Origin: CAZFZT01 sp964523675
GTDB taxonomy: Bacteria > Planctomycetota > Phycisphaerae > Phycisphaerales > SM1A02
Assembly: GCA_964523675.1 (NCBI GenBank)
Contig: CAZFZT010000003.1
Coordinates: 36,929 to 100,928 of the forward strand
DNA: 64,000 nt
Reading direction: 5' to 3'
The translations under genes were made by a program, and so were the position numbers. Every line of letters starts with the position of its first letter. Positions within the stretch are counted from its first letter, which is position 1. The notes below the pieces were generated by a model that was not told where the DNA came from, made no database searches, and worked only from the letters and a program-made list of their open reading frames with translations. This document shows positions 34,068 through 43,518 of this stretch, piece after piece.

Positions 34068-35009
34068 TCACGGCTCGCCCATCGTGAACATCGTCGTCTC
34101 ACCGTCATCACCAACAGGCGGCGGCTCGACCGGCGCTTCAAGCACATCCGCAATCAACTCCAATCGGTTGAGTACGAGGTCCATTGATTCAGGCCGATCA
34201 TTCGGATGCAACTGAACGCAGTCGAGGATCTGCTTCGAGAGCAACGGATGGATGCGCGGGTTCTTCTCATGCGGCGGAATTGGCGGCTTCACCATCTCCG
34301 CATCAAGTGCGCCGGAGTAGAGCCCGCCACCATTTTCATTCGCGCCAGAAGGCGGCATAGCCGTCGGGATCACCTCGCGCACGAGTACCCAGTACATCGT
34401 CGCACCGAAGTTGTAGATGTCCGTCTGCGGGGTGATCGCCTGGCGATGCGCCTGCTCCGGAGCCATATAGCCGGGCGTTCCCTGTATGCGCTTCTTCACC
34501 GTGCCGATCGGGCAACCCTGCCCCAGGTCGATGATTTTGATGACGTCATCCTCAGTGACGAGAACATTGCTCGGCTTGATGTCAGCATGCACGAACCCCC
34601 GACCGTGCATGTGCGCCAGACCGCGTGCGATCTGGATAAAAAGCCGCACCGCCTCGATCTGCGACTTCGGTAAGCGATTGTCAAGCGCCTGCGCATCAAC
34701 GAGTTCGAGCAGCAAGGAAATCGACTGCACGCGGAGGAACTTTCGATGTCGCACAATCCGGTGGACGCCGCGCACATTGACATGCTGCAGCCGTGCGCCA
34801 ACCTGATACTCAGTCTCGACCTGTTCGAGGAAGCGTTGATCCTTTTCGTCGTGCTTCACGACATGCTTCAGTGCCCAGACCTGCTTCGTGCGAGCATCCT
34901 GTACCGCATACAGGTGACTGGCGGCGCCTTCGCCGATTTTCGCCAGTACCCGGTAACCCGCGATCTGCCTGATGTCCCGCATGAGCGCTGTTGAGGAAGG
35001 ACTAGCCAT
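34068..35009 (-). CDS. Ser/Thr protein kinase-like protein with HAD and DLG catalytic motifs
   Basis: 313 residues from ATG 35009; upstream frame to 35093 has no better start. Kinase lobe features: glycine loop KIGEGAASHLY, lysine in VWALKHV (K48), catalytic loop VHADIKPSNVLV (H141-A142-D143, so the Arg of HRD is Ala), metal-binding motif IIDLGQG (D161-L162-G163 for DFG), and GTPGYMAPEQ. The proton-acceptor Asp, Asn and metal Asp are kept, so activity is possible without RD-type activation. There is no membrane segment or extra domain, and the C-terminus is Pro/Glu-rich. No phosphatase or sigma gene is adjacent. Confidence 0.85.
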   Translation of the reverse strand: MASPSSTALMRDIRQIAGYRVLAKIGEGAASHLYAVQDARTKQVWALKHVVKHDEKDQRFLEQVETEYQVGARLQHVNVRGVHRIVRHRKFLRVQSISLLLELVDAQALDNRLPKSQIEAVRLFIQIARGLAHMHGRGFVHADIKPSNVLVTEDDVIKIIDLGQGCPIGTVKKRIQGTPGYMAPEQAHRQAITPQTDIYNFGATMYWVLVREVIPTAMPPSGANENGGGLYSGALDAEMVKPPIPPHEKNPRIHPLLSKQILDCVQLHPNDRPESMDLVLNRLELIADVLEAPVEPPPVGDDGETTMFTMGEP

Positions 35010-35202
35010 AGTTACACCAGCCGAACCCGCCTTTCTCCGATCAGGCGAAGCCGGTAAAAGAGAAATGACCCGGACAGTTCCCACGGCAGACATGTCGATG
35101 TCGCGGGATGGGCTTCCGGAGCACTTGCCGGACGCCGGGCGAAGGAAATGTACAGCAAAGGGTAATCCTCTCGGACCGTTTGAGCAACGGCATGACCCGA
35201 AA

Positions 35203-35856
35203 TCAGCGCAATTGCTCTTCCAGCATCGCCGCGGGGAAATACCTGCCGGGGCTGGAGACGCCGGCGATCTCGCGGTGCAGGTAAACTGCTTCGGCCGGAA
35301 TGCCGAGTTCGCGCTGCAGCCGGTTCACCAGCGCGATCAACTGGCTGATCTGGCTGTCAGTGAACGGCCGACGGTCCCCGTTGCCGATGAGGCAGATGGC
35401 AATGGAGTGCTCGTTATGGAACGCCGCGTCTGGGCCAAGGGCATGAGCGCCCGCGCGTTGTTCGGTCCATCGATAACCGACGTGTACGATTCCATCGCCG
35501 AGGCCGCTTCCGTTGCCGATCAGGAAGTGGAAGCCGAGTCCCGGCTGTCCGAGTGCCTGATGTTGCCGGTGAATCGTTTCAGGATCGCCAACTGGGGCCC
35601 CGAGATGATGGATCACGATGCTTTTCCATCGATTGCGATCGAGCGGCTGCGAGGTGCCCAGAATGGGGTCGATTTCAGCGGATGCCGCGGCAGTTGCGAG
35701 GTTCGCCGCCAGGAATCCAGCTTGCGACGATTCCCGATCCGAGATGGCCAGGAGCCCGCCCACGATTGACATCGCGGAAGCAAATGCGATCCACACGAGT
35801 CGCGTGCGCTGCGCGACCTCGGGCCGTTGGTTTGGATGTGTGTCTTTGCTCTCCAC
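35203..35856 (-). CDS. Membrane-anchored N-acetylmuramoyl-L-alanine amidase (PGRP/amidase_2 type)
   Basis: 217 residues from GTG 35856, preceded by TTGGAAGA; a longer open frame to 36330 has no coding character because it crosses the lipoprotein gene. One membrane helix (RLVWIAFASAMSIVGGLLAI) is followed by the zinc amidase domain: WKSIVIHHLGAPVGD (first zinc His), GLGFHFLIGNGSGLGDG, IHVGYRW-like GIVHVGYRWTEQRAG, NEHSIAICLIGN, and VYLHREIAG with the second ligand His, though the usual final ligand (Cys/His after DP.P) is replaced by SSPGRYFP. It probably trims peptidoglycan peptides in the periplasm. Confidence 0.8.
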   Translation of the reverse strand: MESKDTHPNQRPEVAQRTRLVWIAFASAMSIVGGLLAISDRESSQAGFLAANLATAAASAEIDPILGTSQPLDRNRWKSIVIHHLGAPVGDPETIHRQHQALGQPGLGFHFLIGNGSGLGDGIVHVGYRWTEQRAGAHALGPDAAFHNEHSIAICLIGNGDRRPFTDSQISQLIALVNRLQRELGIPAEAVYLHREIAGVSSPGRYFPAAMLEEQLR

Positions 35857-36073
35857 TCGATCTTCCAACTGAAGCGTTCCGTGCTGGGAAGAATAACAGA
35901 AGGTCCGAATTGGAGTATCGGATCGAAAATGCAGGCCCCGCCAACTTGAACAAAAACTTTTTGATGGATTTTTCGACCGGGAACCCGGGAGAATTGCAAC
36001 AGACGGAGCAGATGGCATAGCTCTACACAACTTGTGGTGTGTACCTGCTCCGCGCCCCTCGAATGTAGTGCGA

Positions 36074-36292
36074 TTATGGGTTCTGTGAAAGCCGCGCCCG
36101 CAAGGCAGGTTGCGGGTTGCCGAAGACGTCCGGCTCAGTCTCCGGCGCGACCCGGCCGCGCATCCGGTGATGGTTCTCAAACTGCGTCCGCGGCGCATCA
36201 GCAGGGAACAGCGCCTGCTGACACCCCGGAGCCGCCACCGCAAGTGTTCCGAGCAGCGAGAGCAGGAGAATTGAGTGCGAGCGAATCCGCAT
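36074..36292 (-). CDS. Small lipoprotein of planctomycete type
   Basis: 72 residues from ATG 36292. A signal peptide (RIRSHSILLLSLLGTLAVAA) ends in the lipobox AAPGC, with Cys about residue 25. The mature part QQALFPADAPRTQFENHHRM...DVFGNPQPALRARL is short and polar. I recall short planctomycete lipoproteins with the pattern LFP...PRTQ(F/Y)...PALRARL, but no function. It lies 34 bases after the stop of the large oxidoreductase-like gene and probably belongs to the same transcript. Confidence 0.7.
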   Translation of the reverse strand: MRIRSHSILLLSLLGTLAVAAPGCQQALFPADAPRTQFENHHRMRGRVAPETEPDVFGNPQPALRARLSQNP

Positions 36293-36326
36293 AGTCGGAG
36301 TATAACAGCCACGACATCCCGATGTC

Positions 36327-39300
36327 TCACGCCGATGATCGCTCTCCCGGCTCAGCCAGCATGCGGAGTTCCGCCATGGCCATGCCGCGCAATCGGTTCT
36401 CAGCCGCCTGCAGATGCAGGCGGTGCATGGCCTCGCTCCATTGCGGGTACTCCTGCTTCGCGGCATAGGCCGCCCGCTGCGTGAAATTGAACACAAACTG
36501 GCGAATCTCTCGTTCGCGACGCGACCCACGCCAGCGCACCGGCCAGATGTGCCGCAGCGCTCGCGCGAGCCGCGCCGGCCAGTCGCTGGTGCGAACATCC
36601 GCGCGGAATCGCCGTCCGAATGCAGCGATCTCGACGCGCGTCAGGTATCGTCGTTCGATATGGTCGCCTCGAGCATGCTTCACGTTCAGCCGTTCGCGCA
36701 GTTGCCGCCGTCGCTCCGGGTTCATCGCCATGGTTGCAATGTAGATCGGGTCATGAATGAGCATCGCGTCAGCAAGTGGGAGCACCGCACACCTCGTGAG
36801 TGCCCTTCCAGTCTCGCCGCGATCAGTGTTGTATAGAGAAGTGATCGCATCCGCAAAGCGTGTCGCCTCATCGAATCCGCCCCACTCAATCGCGCGGTAC
36901 ACACCGGTGATGAAGTCAAGTTGCGCCTTGCGCCCTGAGCCGGTCTCAGCAAGGCCGGGCATCGATGCGAGCGAGCGGTGCACCAGACTATGAAAGCGTC
37001 TGGCCGCTGCCCCGCCTCCCCATCGACGTGCTCGCAACCCCAGTGCGAGACGGCGAATCAACAGGCCGGTGTCTTCTTCATGTTCATTTCGGCGCCTCTG
37101 TAGATGTCGCGGGTGGAGAGCCAAGTGCCGCCCGAACGTGAACGCCTCAAGCGATCGGCCGAAGCCGTGTGCTTCTATTCGGCGAAGTGCGAGTTCGAGC
37201 GCCTCCAGAGTCAGCGGAACAAGTCCGCGTTGATAGGCCGCGCCCAACATGACAAGGTCGGCAATTCGATCCGTATAAAACCAGGTGCGTGAGATCGACG
37301 CGAAGTCATCGACGATGCACTGATCCGGCCGGCAGACCGCTTCAATGGACGACCGATAGGCGTCGATCGCAGAGAACGCATGATCGCCATCCTCTTCATC
37401 GCCGAAGGCGCCTGCGTTGACGACCGCGCAGGTTCGCCCCTGCTGAGCAATGCGCAGCGCACCGCCAGGACCGATCGCGCGAAGCGTCTCCTGCGCATCA
37501 AAGCCGATGAGCAGGTCGACTTCACCGTATGGAGCAGCCGCGAGCAACCGAATGCGGTGTGGCTGGGGGGTCTGATTCCCGATCGTCTCCGCTGCCGAAT
37601 GCGCGCTGCCTGCTTTTGGTTCAGAGACCCATCGCCTTGTAAAGACGAGCTGCGCCCAACCACGTCGGCCTGGCCCGATCGGCGACGGATCGTGAATAGA
37701 GGCGACGTCGTATCCCATGGTAAACCCCGCCTCCTGCAAGACAGTCGCAGCGACGCCCGGGCCAGGGCCCCGAAAACCTGCCATGTGCGCTCGCCAGAGG
37801 GGCTGGCTCCGGTGAATGGGTGTAGGCAGCTCCAGCCGTGTGGATGCGCCCGAAGCAGGAAACGCGCTCAGCCACGCCCATGCTGGCGGATTCGTCCGTA
37901 CGACTTCGATCTGTTCGAGCAGCGGCCTCACATGAAACCGAATTCCGCCTCGCGCTGCGGTGGAGCGGTCCATCTGAACCTCAGTGCGCACCGCTTCCAC
38001 GTCGAGCGTCACCACGCGCTCTTCCACATCATCTTCATCCTTTCGCGCGAGCAGGCACGCTTCATCGGCCGGCCAGACCAGGCGCTGACGCGGCTCGAAC
38101 CCGGCCCGATCAATCGTTGCCATCTCTCGTTCTATCTTGGCAACGTCATACCTTGCCACAGGTCGGTCCTGCAGAATCAGAACGGTCAGCCCGTTCCGAG
38201 TTGCTGCCTGCTCCAGTTGCGTGCGAAGCCCGGTCCGATCTTGAAGATTGACAACGCCAACGGTCACCCGATCGGCCCGCTCCTCCGGAATCAATCCTCG
38301 GGCCAGTCGCTCCATATCCTGATTGTCAGGCACATCGAAGCCGCAGACGAACATGACCCAACCGCCGTCTTCGCGAGCCGCCTGCCGCAGTGCGGGTGCG
38401 CCGCGTTCCAGGAACGACTGGCCGCTCCAGAACTCCACGGGGACGATGCGCACGTCCGTCTTTGCTACGGCAACCGGTTCAATGCCGTCAATCGCCAGCG
38501 CGGTCGGTTCGATCAAACGCTCATCTGACTGAGCGGTCTGACTGCGCAGCCATTGGTCGACGTCAGCCGCCATGCGCCGCAACATCCCGATGGCTGCTGC
38601 CGCGCCGATCTTGCCGCCACGTCGTTTGAAGCTCGGCTTGACCAGCGGAATGGGAGGCGGGTCGGGCGCCAATCGCTGCGCGATCTTCATCGTGGGGCGC
38701 ACTGCATGGAGCAGATGCACGATGCGCCGCGCCAGAGTCGAAGGGTGCAGGGCCTCATTCTTCTCAAGCCGTTGACTCACGCCGCTCTCGTCCGGCGGCA
38801 AATGTCGCCCCCACACCCTCGCCGGCTCGCTGCCGCCCTGCCGCATTCGCTCCGCCACACGCAAGACCGCCCCCTCAACCGTCCCCGCATCAGGGCGCGG
38901 CTCAAGGACAACCACGCGCTCGCAGCGACTCAACAAGCGGCTCACCGCAACATCATCGATCGGATTGAGCAATCCCAGTTGCAACACCGGCAACCGGCCA
39001 TGCAGATCAAGCGCGTCGGCGACATACGTGATGGCTTGGTCGCTCGGCCCGACCGCGATGAAGCCGATCGGCACGCGCTCCCCTGGATTGGGTATCGCTC
39101 GAGCGCGGTTCAGCTCCATCCGCCGCGCAAGCCGCATCACGTCGCGGCCCACCGCCGCCTCAGCCAGCCGCGGTTTGCGTCGCTGCCGCGCGAGGACGAG
39201 GTCAATCGTACTCGCACGGCGATTCGGCTGAACCTCGAGCGTCTGCGTACTTCGCAGGAGCGATGCATGCACCACCACCGCCGCTGGCGTATCACCGGCT

Positions 39301-39818
39301 CGACTCAGGCGCAGGGCATGGTCAATCGCCTCGCGCAGGTCGCCAAGGTCAGCCGGCTCGATGCATGGGAGGTTCAATCGCATCACGACTTGTCGCGGAC
39401 ACACCTCGCTACTCTGCGGCTCGTCTTCGAGCAACACGCACATGGCGCCGCTCTTGTGAAGCAGCCGTCCTCGCAGTTGCGCGAGCACATTCATGCACAC
39501 GTCGAGCTGGTCATTCGGCACAAGCGCGGCGGCGACATGTCCTGATTGGGCAGCTTGAGAGGCGAGCGTGATTGCGCGGCTGGCATCGGATACGAGCTTG
39601 ATGTTCAGCCGGTGCTGCCTCAACAGCGTTGCGACGGCTTCCTCGCTCGTCGCGGCGAAAAGCCCGGCGAAAGTGTCGTGCCTTGGTCCAGCAATGAGTG
39701 CGATTTCTCGGTCAGTCTCGAGCGCCGCCTTGATGATGACCTGACCGCCGGACAGAAGCGCAACCCCTTCGGCTTGCGCCAGTGGATGAATCGCCGCTTG
39801 TGAGCCGCCTCGTTTCAC
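36327..39818 (-). CDS. Indolepyruvate ferredoxin oxidoreductase-like protein lacking Fe-S and TPP motifs
   Basis: 1163 residues from GTG 39818, whose GTGA overlaps the previous stop. Domain order follows fused IorA-IorB enzymes. Residues 15-200 resemble the pyruvate-oxidoreductase N-domain (NLPCIEPADLGDLREAI); 245-340 the transketolase-C-like domain (IGFIAVGPSDQAITYVADAL, LGLLNPIDDV); 675-810 the gamma domain (MAGFRGPGPGVAATVLQEAG, EVDLLIGFDAQETL, TCAVVNAGAFG); and 860-1110 a DUF6537-like end. In 350-650, where a CPGCPH motif, a TPP-binding GDG and 4Fe-4S cysteines should lie, I find none; scattered Cys do not form CxxC. It is probably not a working oxidoreductase of the usual type. Confidence 0.75.
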   Translation of the reverse strand: MKRGGSQAAIHPLAQAEGVALLSGGQVIIKAALETDREIALIAGPRHDTFAGLFAATSEEAVATLLRQHRLNIKLVSDASRAITLASQAAQSGHVAAALVPNDQLDVCMNVLAQLRGRLLHKSGAMCVLLEDEPQSSEVCPRQVVMRLNLPCIEPADLGDLREAIDHALRLSRAGDTPAAVVVHASLLRSTQTLEVQPNRRASTIDLVLARQRRKPRLAEAAVGRDVMRLARRMELNRARAIPNPGERVPIGFIAVGPSDQAITYVADALDLHGRLPVLQLGLLNPIDDVAVSRLLSRCERVVVLEPRPDAGTVEGAVLRVAERMRQGGSEPARVWGRHLPPDESGVSQRLEKNEALHPSTLARRIVHLLHAVRPTMKIAQRLAPDPPPIPLVKPSFKRRGGKIGAAAAIGMLRRMAADVDQWLRSQTAQSDERLIEPTALAIDGIEPVAVAKTDVRIVPVEFWSGQSFLERGAPALRQAAREDGGWVMFVCGFDVPDNQDMERLARGLIPEERADRVTVGVVNLQDRTGLRTQLEQAATRNGLTVLILQDRPVARYDVAKIEREMATIDRAGFEPRQRLVWPADEACLLARKDEDDVEERVVTLDVEAVRTEVQMDRSTAARGGIRFHVRPLLEQIEVVRTNPPAWAWLSAFPASGASTRLELPTPIHRSQPLWRAHMAGFRGPGPGVAATVLQEAGFTMGYDVASIHDPSPIGPGRRGWAQLVFTRRWVSEPKAGSAHSAAETIGNQTPQPHRIRLLAAAPYGEVDLLIGFDAQETLRAIGPGGALRIAQQGRTCAVVNAGAFGDEEDGDHAFSAIDAYRSSIEAVCRPDQCIVDDFASISRTWFYTDRIADLVMLGAAYQRGLVPLTLEALELALRRIEAHGFGRSLEAFTFGRHLALHPRHLQRRRNEHEEDTGLLIRRLALGLRARRWGGGAAARRFHSLVHRSLASMPGLAETGSGRKAQLDFITGVYRAIEWGGFDEATRFADAITSLYNTDRGETGRALTRCAVLPLADAMLIHDPIYIATMAMNPERRRQLRERLNVKHARGDHIERRYLTRVEIAAFGRRFRADVRTSDWPARLARALRHIWPVRWRGSRREREIRQFVFNFTQRAAYAAKQEYPQWSEAMHRLHLQAAENRLRGMAMAELRMLAEPGERSSA

Positions 39819-41962
39819 GAGTTTCGCCTGGTGCCCACGTTCTCATTTGACGGTCCGATGAGATGCCGGTGAAAGAACTCCCACGTCAGCGATCTGGCCC
39901 TGCGGCCGAGACCGTGCCCGCTGCGCGGGAACATCCGCATCTCGAACGGCTTCTTCGCGGCATCCAGCGCGTCGATCAACTGCCAGGCGTTGGCCGGATG
40001 CACGTTGTCATCAAGCATGCCGTGCATGATAAGCAATCGGCCTCGCAAGTTGTCTGCGAACGTCAGACACGAGCCGTTCCTGTAGCCCTCCTCATTCTCG
40101 TGCGGCTGGCGCATGAAACGCTCGGTGTAGATGGTGTCGTAGTTCCGCCAGTCGGTGACGGCTGACTGCGCGACGGCGACATGAAAGACGTCCGGATGTT
40201 TGAGTACGGCAAGCGCAGCCATGTACCCGCCATAAGAGCCGCCATAAATGCCGACGCGAGCACCATCGATGTACGGCCTCTGCGCAAGAAATCGCACGGC
40301 AGCGGCCTGGTCACGCAAGTCCACATCGCCCAGCCGCATGTACGCCGCATCTTCAAACGCCTTGCCACGATCCGGCGTTCCGCGATTATCAACAACGGCG
40401 ATGATGAACCCGAACTCGCACGCCGGCTCCGCCGCTTGCCATCTATTGTGAACACGCCGGAAAAGCGGCCCGCCATACACGTCGATGATGAGTGGGTAGA
40501 CACGGTTCGGATCAAATCGCGCCGGCTTGAACAACACACCATAAAGATCAGTCTCGCCATCGTCAGCTTTGAATGAAAACAACTCCGGAGGCGTCAAATC
40601 CATGCGTTCGAACTGCTCCCACCGGCCCTCAGCCAGAGTGGCTAAACGTGTGCCTTCTGTGTCATAGAGAGCCGTCGTCGGAAGCGCCTCCGCGGACTCG
40701 TACGTGGTGATGAACCACCGGGCGCATGGCGAGAGCGTGACGGAGTGATTCATCGATTCCTGCGTCAGCCGCCGCTGATCGCTGCCATCGAGGTTCACGC
40801 GGTGCAGCTGCTCGTTGAGCGGGTTCTCATCGCTATAAGCGGTGTAGTACAGGACGCCACTTTCCTCGTGCGCGAGCACGATCGATGAGATCGGATACTC
40901 ACCACTTGTGAGCGAGTTGATCAGCGTCCCATCGAGATGCCGCAACTCAAGCTGCCGCCACCCCGAACGCTCTGTCTCCCAGATGAATCGCTGTCCATCC
41001 TCGAGGAAGTGCATGAGCGGACGATTGTGCTGCCACGCAGTCTGCTCTTCACGAACGACAAGTCGTGATGCGCCTGTCTGAACATCGGCAGCCATCACCT
41101 CGAGAACGTTCTGCCTGCGGTTGGTTCGGCTGAAGAGCAACGCTGACCCGTCAGGTGAAAAGCGAACGTTGTACACGTACTGCTCTTCACCGCCGCGCGC
41201 CTCGGCTGCAGCGTTCTCACCATCGCCTGTTCCTGCTTCGCCGACGACACCCACCTCGACAGGAATCTGCGCAGCCGTCTGAAGATCATAAATCCACAAG
41301 GTCGCAATCGGATTCGGATCGCCGGGCTTGGGGTACCCCTCCACCAGCACTTCCGTGCGCAACTCCGTAAGACCTCCAACGAGGTGATAGTCCGGCACCT
41401 GACGTTCATCGAACTCGTAGTACGCCAGTTTCGATGAGTCGGGCGACCACCACATGGCGTCGCGCTGATAAAGCTCCTCGCCGTACACCCAGCTCGCTTT
41501 TCCGAATCGGTGCTTCCGCCGACCTTCGGTGGTGACGACGATGGACTGCTCGCCGTCGGCCGATTCAATCACGATGTTCCAATCGACATGCCGCGCGATC
41601 CACCGACCATCGGGCGATGGTTCAACGTCGCGCTGTCGCCCCCGACCAATGCCGCGGCGGGAAGGGCCGCTGCGCTGCGCCTGCTCAATCGATGACGGCT
41701 GATCGGCTCTTGCCAGCTCGCGCCCAGGCAAATCAAATCGCCACGTCGCGCCCTCCCTTTGAAAATACACCGCACTGCCGTCCTCCATCCAGTGGATGTC
41801 ATGAATGTGGCCCTCCATCCCGATCGAATACATCTGCCGCGACAACTGCTGATATCGCCGATATCCCGGCAGATCTTCGATCGGCAACTGGCCGCTGACA
41901 AGAGTGTTCAGCGACAGCGCGCAGAGAATGCACAGTGTGAAGCGTGACCGGTGCGAGTTCAT
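39815..41962 (-). CDS. Secreted S9 family peptidase, dipeptidyl-peptidase IV-like
   Basis: 715 residues with a signal peptide (FTLCILCALSLNTLVSGQ). The N-terminal beta-propeller carries the exopeptidase double-Glu motif in ASWVYGEELYQRDAMWWSPD. The C-terminal alpha/beta hydrolase (from about 460) has the nucleophile GIYGGSYGGYMAA, the acid in MHGMLDDNVHPANAW and the base in PRSGHGLGRRA. It should remove N-terminal dipeptides outside the cytoplasm, Pro-directed in relatives. Its stop overlaps the start of the oxidoreductase-like gene by 4 bases, so the two are translated together, an odd pairing. Confidence 0.92.
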   Translation of the reverse strand: MNSHRSRFTLCILCALSLNTLVSGQLPIEDLPGYRRYQQLSRQMYSIGMEGHIHDIHWMEDGSAVYFQREGATWRFDLPGRELARADQPSSIEQAQRSGPSRRGIGRGRQRDVEPSPDGRWIARHVDWNIVIESADGEQSIVVTTEGRRKHRFGKASWVYGEELYQRDAMWWSPDSSKLAYYEFDERQVPDYHLVGGLTELRTEVLVEGYPKPGDPNPIATLWIYDLQTAAQIPVEVGVVGEAGTGDGENAAAEARGGEEQYVYNVRFSPDGSALLFSRTNRRQNVLEVMAADVQTGASRLVVREEQTAWQHNRPLMHFLEDGQRFIWETERSGWRQLELRHLDGTLINSLTSGEYPISSIVLAHEESGVLYYTAYSDENPLNEQLHRVNLDGSDQRRLTQESMNHSVTLSPCARWFITTYESAEALPTTALYDTEGTRLATLAEGRWEQFERMDLTPPELFSFKADDGETDLYGVLFKPARFDPNRVYPLIIDVYGGPLFRRVHNRWQAAEPACEFGFIIAVVDNRGTPDRGKAFEDAAYMRLGDVDLRDQAAAVRFLAQRPYIDGARVGIYGGSYGGYMAALAVLKHPDVFHVAVAQSAVTDWRNYDTIYTERFMRQPHENEEGYRNGSCLTFADNLRGRLLIMHGMLDDNVHPANAWQLIDALDAAKKPFEMRMFPRSGHGLGRRARSLTWEFFHRHLIGPSNENVGTRRNS

Positions 41963-42074
41963 GCGAGCAATATCGCGAGAATTCAGTTGAAGTCAATGCT
42001 GGGGCGCTTTGACGCAGCGAGAAAGCAGGTGGCGAAGAGGCAGTGGGACGAAGGCCGGCGCTGCCTCAGGATCT

Positions 42075-43022
42075 TCATGTCTGAAGCAGTTCCACCTGCG
42101 AGAGCGGCTCGCCGATGCGGGCGGCTGCCTGGAAGACGCGCATGCGATTGTTGAGCTCCTCATTGGTCAGTTGGACCAGACCGTCAAGGCCGAACTGCTC
42201 GATGGTGAAGCTTGCGGTCACAGTGCCCCACGCCATCGCCGTTTGAATGGCATGGAAATCCATCTGGCCCCGCGAGGCGAGGAAGCCCAGCATGCCACCT
42301 GCGAAGCTGTCGCCGGCTCCGGTGGGATCGACCACTTGCGAGAGGTCGGCCGGATACGCCGGCTGCGTTGCGACACCCTTCTCATGGACCAGAACCGCAC
42401 CGTGTTCGCCTTTTTTCACCACCACCCATGTTGGTCCACGATCGAGGATCGCCCGGCCGGCGCTCACTGCGTTTGGAATCCCGGTCAGTTGCTCCGCTTC
42501 CGAGTCGTTAATGATCAGCCCGTCGACGTTGCGCAGCAAGGCGATCAGCTCGTCATGAGCGATGTTGATCCACAGGTCCATCGTGTCAGCCACTACGAGC
42601 TGACGCTGCGGCAGGTGGGCCAGGAAGTCCATCTGAACCGCCGGATGCGTATTGCCCAAAAAGATGAACCGGCTGTCACGATACGACTCGGGAATGACCG
42701 GCGGAGCTTCTTCCAAAACGCCCAGTTCCGTGAAGAGCGTCTCGCGCCTGTTCATGTTCTCGAAGTACTTGCCGCCCCAGGCGAAGGTCTTCGAGTCTTT
42801 CCGCTCCTCAAGACCCTCAGTGCTGATGTTTCTGAAACTGCCGAGAATGTTTCGGTGCTCCTCCGGCCAGTCGCCGCCTACGGCTCCGACAACCCGGACC
42901 GACGTCTGATACGACGCAGCAGCAGCGAAATAGGAGCAAGAGCCACCTAACACGCGCTCCCGCTTGCCGGTCGGGGTATGAACGGTGTCGATGCCGATAG
43001 TTCCGGTGACGAGTAGGGACAT
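42075..43022 (-). CDS. PfkB/ribokinase-family carbohydrate kinase
   Basis: 315 residues. N-terminal ligand loop VLGGSCSYFAAAASYQTSVR; Walker-like anion hole and catalytic Asp in QVVDPTGAGDSFAGGMLGFL; adenine region LIINDSEAEQLTG. These are PfkB signatures, with substrate usually a sugar, sugar phosphate or nucleoside. The start at ATG 43022 lies 10 bases after GCGAAGG-type sequence with no strong ribosome-binding site. Phosphate acceptor unknown. Planctomycete relatives are often annotated as sugar kinases without further evidence. Confidence 0.88.
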   Translation of the reverse strand: MSLLVTGTIGIDTVHTPTGKRERVLGGSCSYFAAAASYQTSVRVVGAVGGDWPEEHRNILGSFRNISTEGLEERKDSKTFAWGGKYFENMNRRETLFTELGVLEEAPPVIPESYRDSRFIFLGNTHPAVQMDFLAHLPQRQLVVADTMDLWINIAHDELIALLRNVDGLIINDSEAEQLTGIPNAVSAGRAILDRGPTWVVVKKGEHGAVLVHEKGVATQPAYPADLSQVVDPTGAGDSFAGGMLGFLASRGQMDFHAIQTAMAWGTVTASFTIEQFGLDGLVQLTNEELNNRMRVFQAAARIGEPLSQVELLQT

Positions 43023-43518
43023 GGAAGGCGAGTATAGCGAAGGCGAGTAACGGCGAAGGGATCAAGGCATGAAGTCATTTGAAGGCAACAAGGCACCCTA
43101 CGGCACTGTCCGCTCTCTCCCCTGTCCGCTTCGCCTACACCCCTCTGCCCATCTGCCCCTCCGCCTCCTTTCGTTTGCTAAATGTTCGGCATCCCCACAA
43201 CCCAATTGGACACGTCCGGAAAGATTTTTGTCTTTCGTGCAAAAACCGTTCAGCATCCGCCGCGAATTGATGTACATTGGATTTGCGGTTATCCGCCGCC
43301 GTTACGCCAGTATCGGCGGCCCCGTGCAGTTCCGAACCGCCATTTCTGACGGAGCTGTTCTAACGTCGGATGTCGCACACAGGTTCTCGCCTACGCGGCA
43401 TTCAGATTCATTTCTTCGCCGGAGATTGCGCTCACGCACCTCATTTCTTCCGACGCGCTTTCGAGGCATCAACAAGTCCGCGTGATTCGCGCGGCAAGAT
43501 AGGGAAAGGCAAACCGCC
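43023..43518. promoter_or_regulatory. Divergent intergenic region with repeats, upstream of the prepilin-like array
   Basis: 496 bases without a credible gene. The left part (43054-43165) is low-complexity: broken AAGGCA(A/T) octamers (43060-43100), then a pyrimidine tract with CCCCTGTCCG and CCCCTCTGCCC units like the tracts before nuoA and ribD, but without their core. The middle (43175-43300) is the most AT-rich part and the likely promoter site, followed by a 7-bp inverted repeat (GCCGCCG/CGGCGGC). AGGGAAAGG at 43500-43508 is the ribosome-binding site of the first prepilin-like gene. I cannot fix a -35/-10 pair. Confidence 0.5.

Noticed and set aside
36074..36598. The long minus frame over 36074-36598 as a single gene
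   Set aside because: Only its last 73 codons (from ATG 36292) carry a signal peptide and lipobox; the upstream part lies in the oxidoreductase-like gene in another frame.
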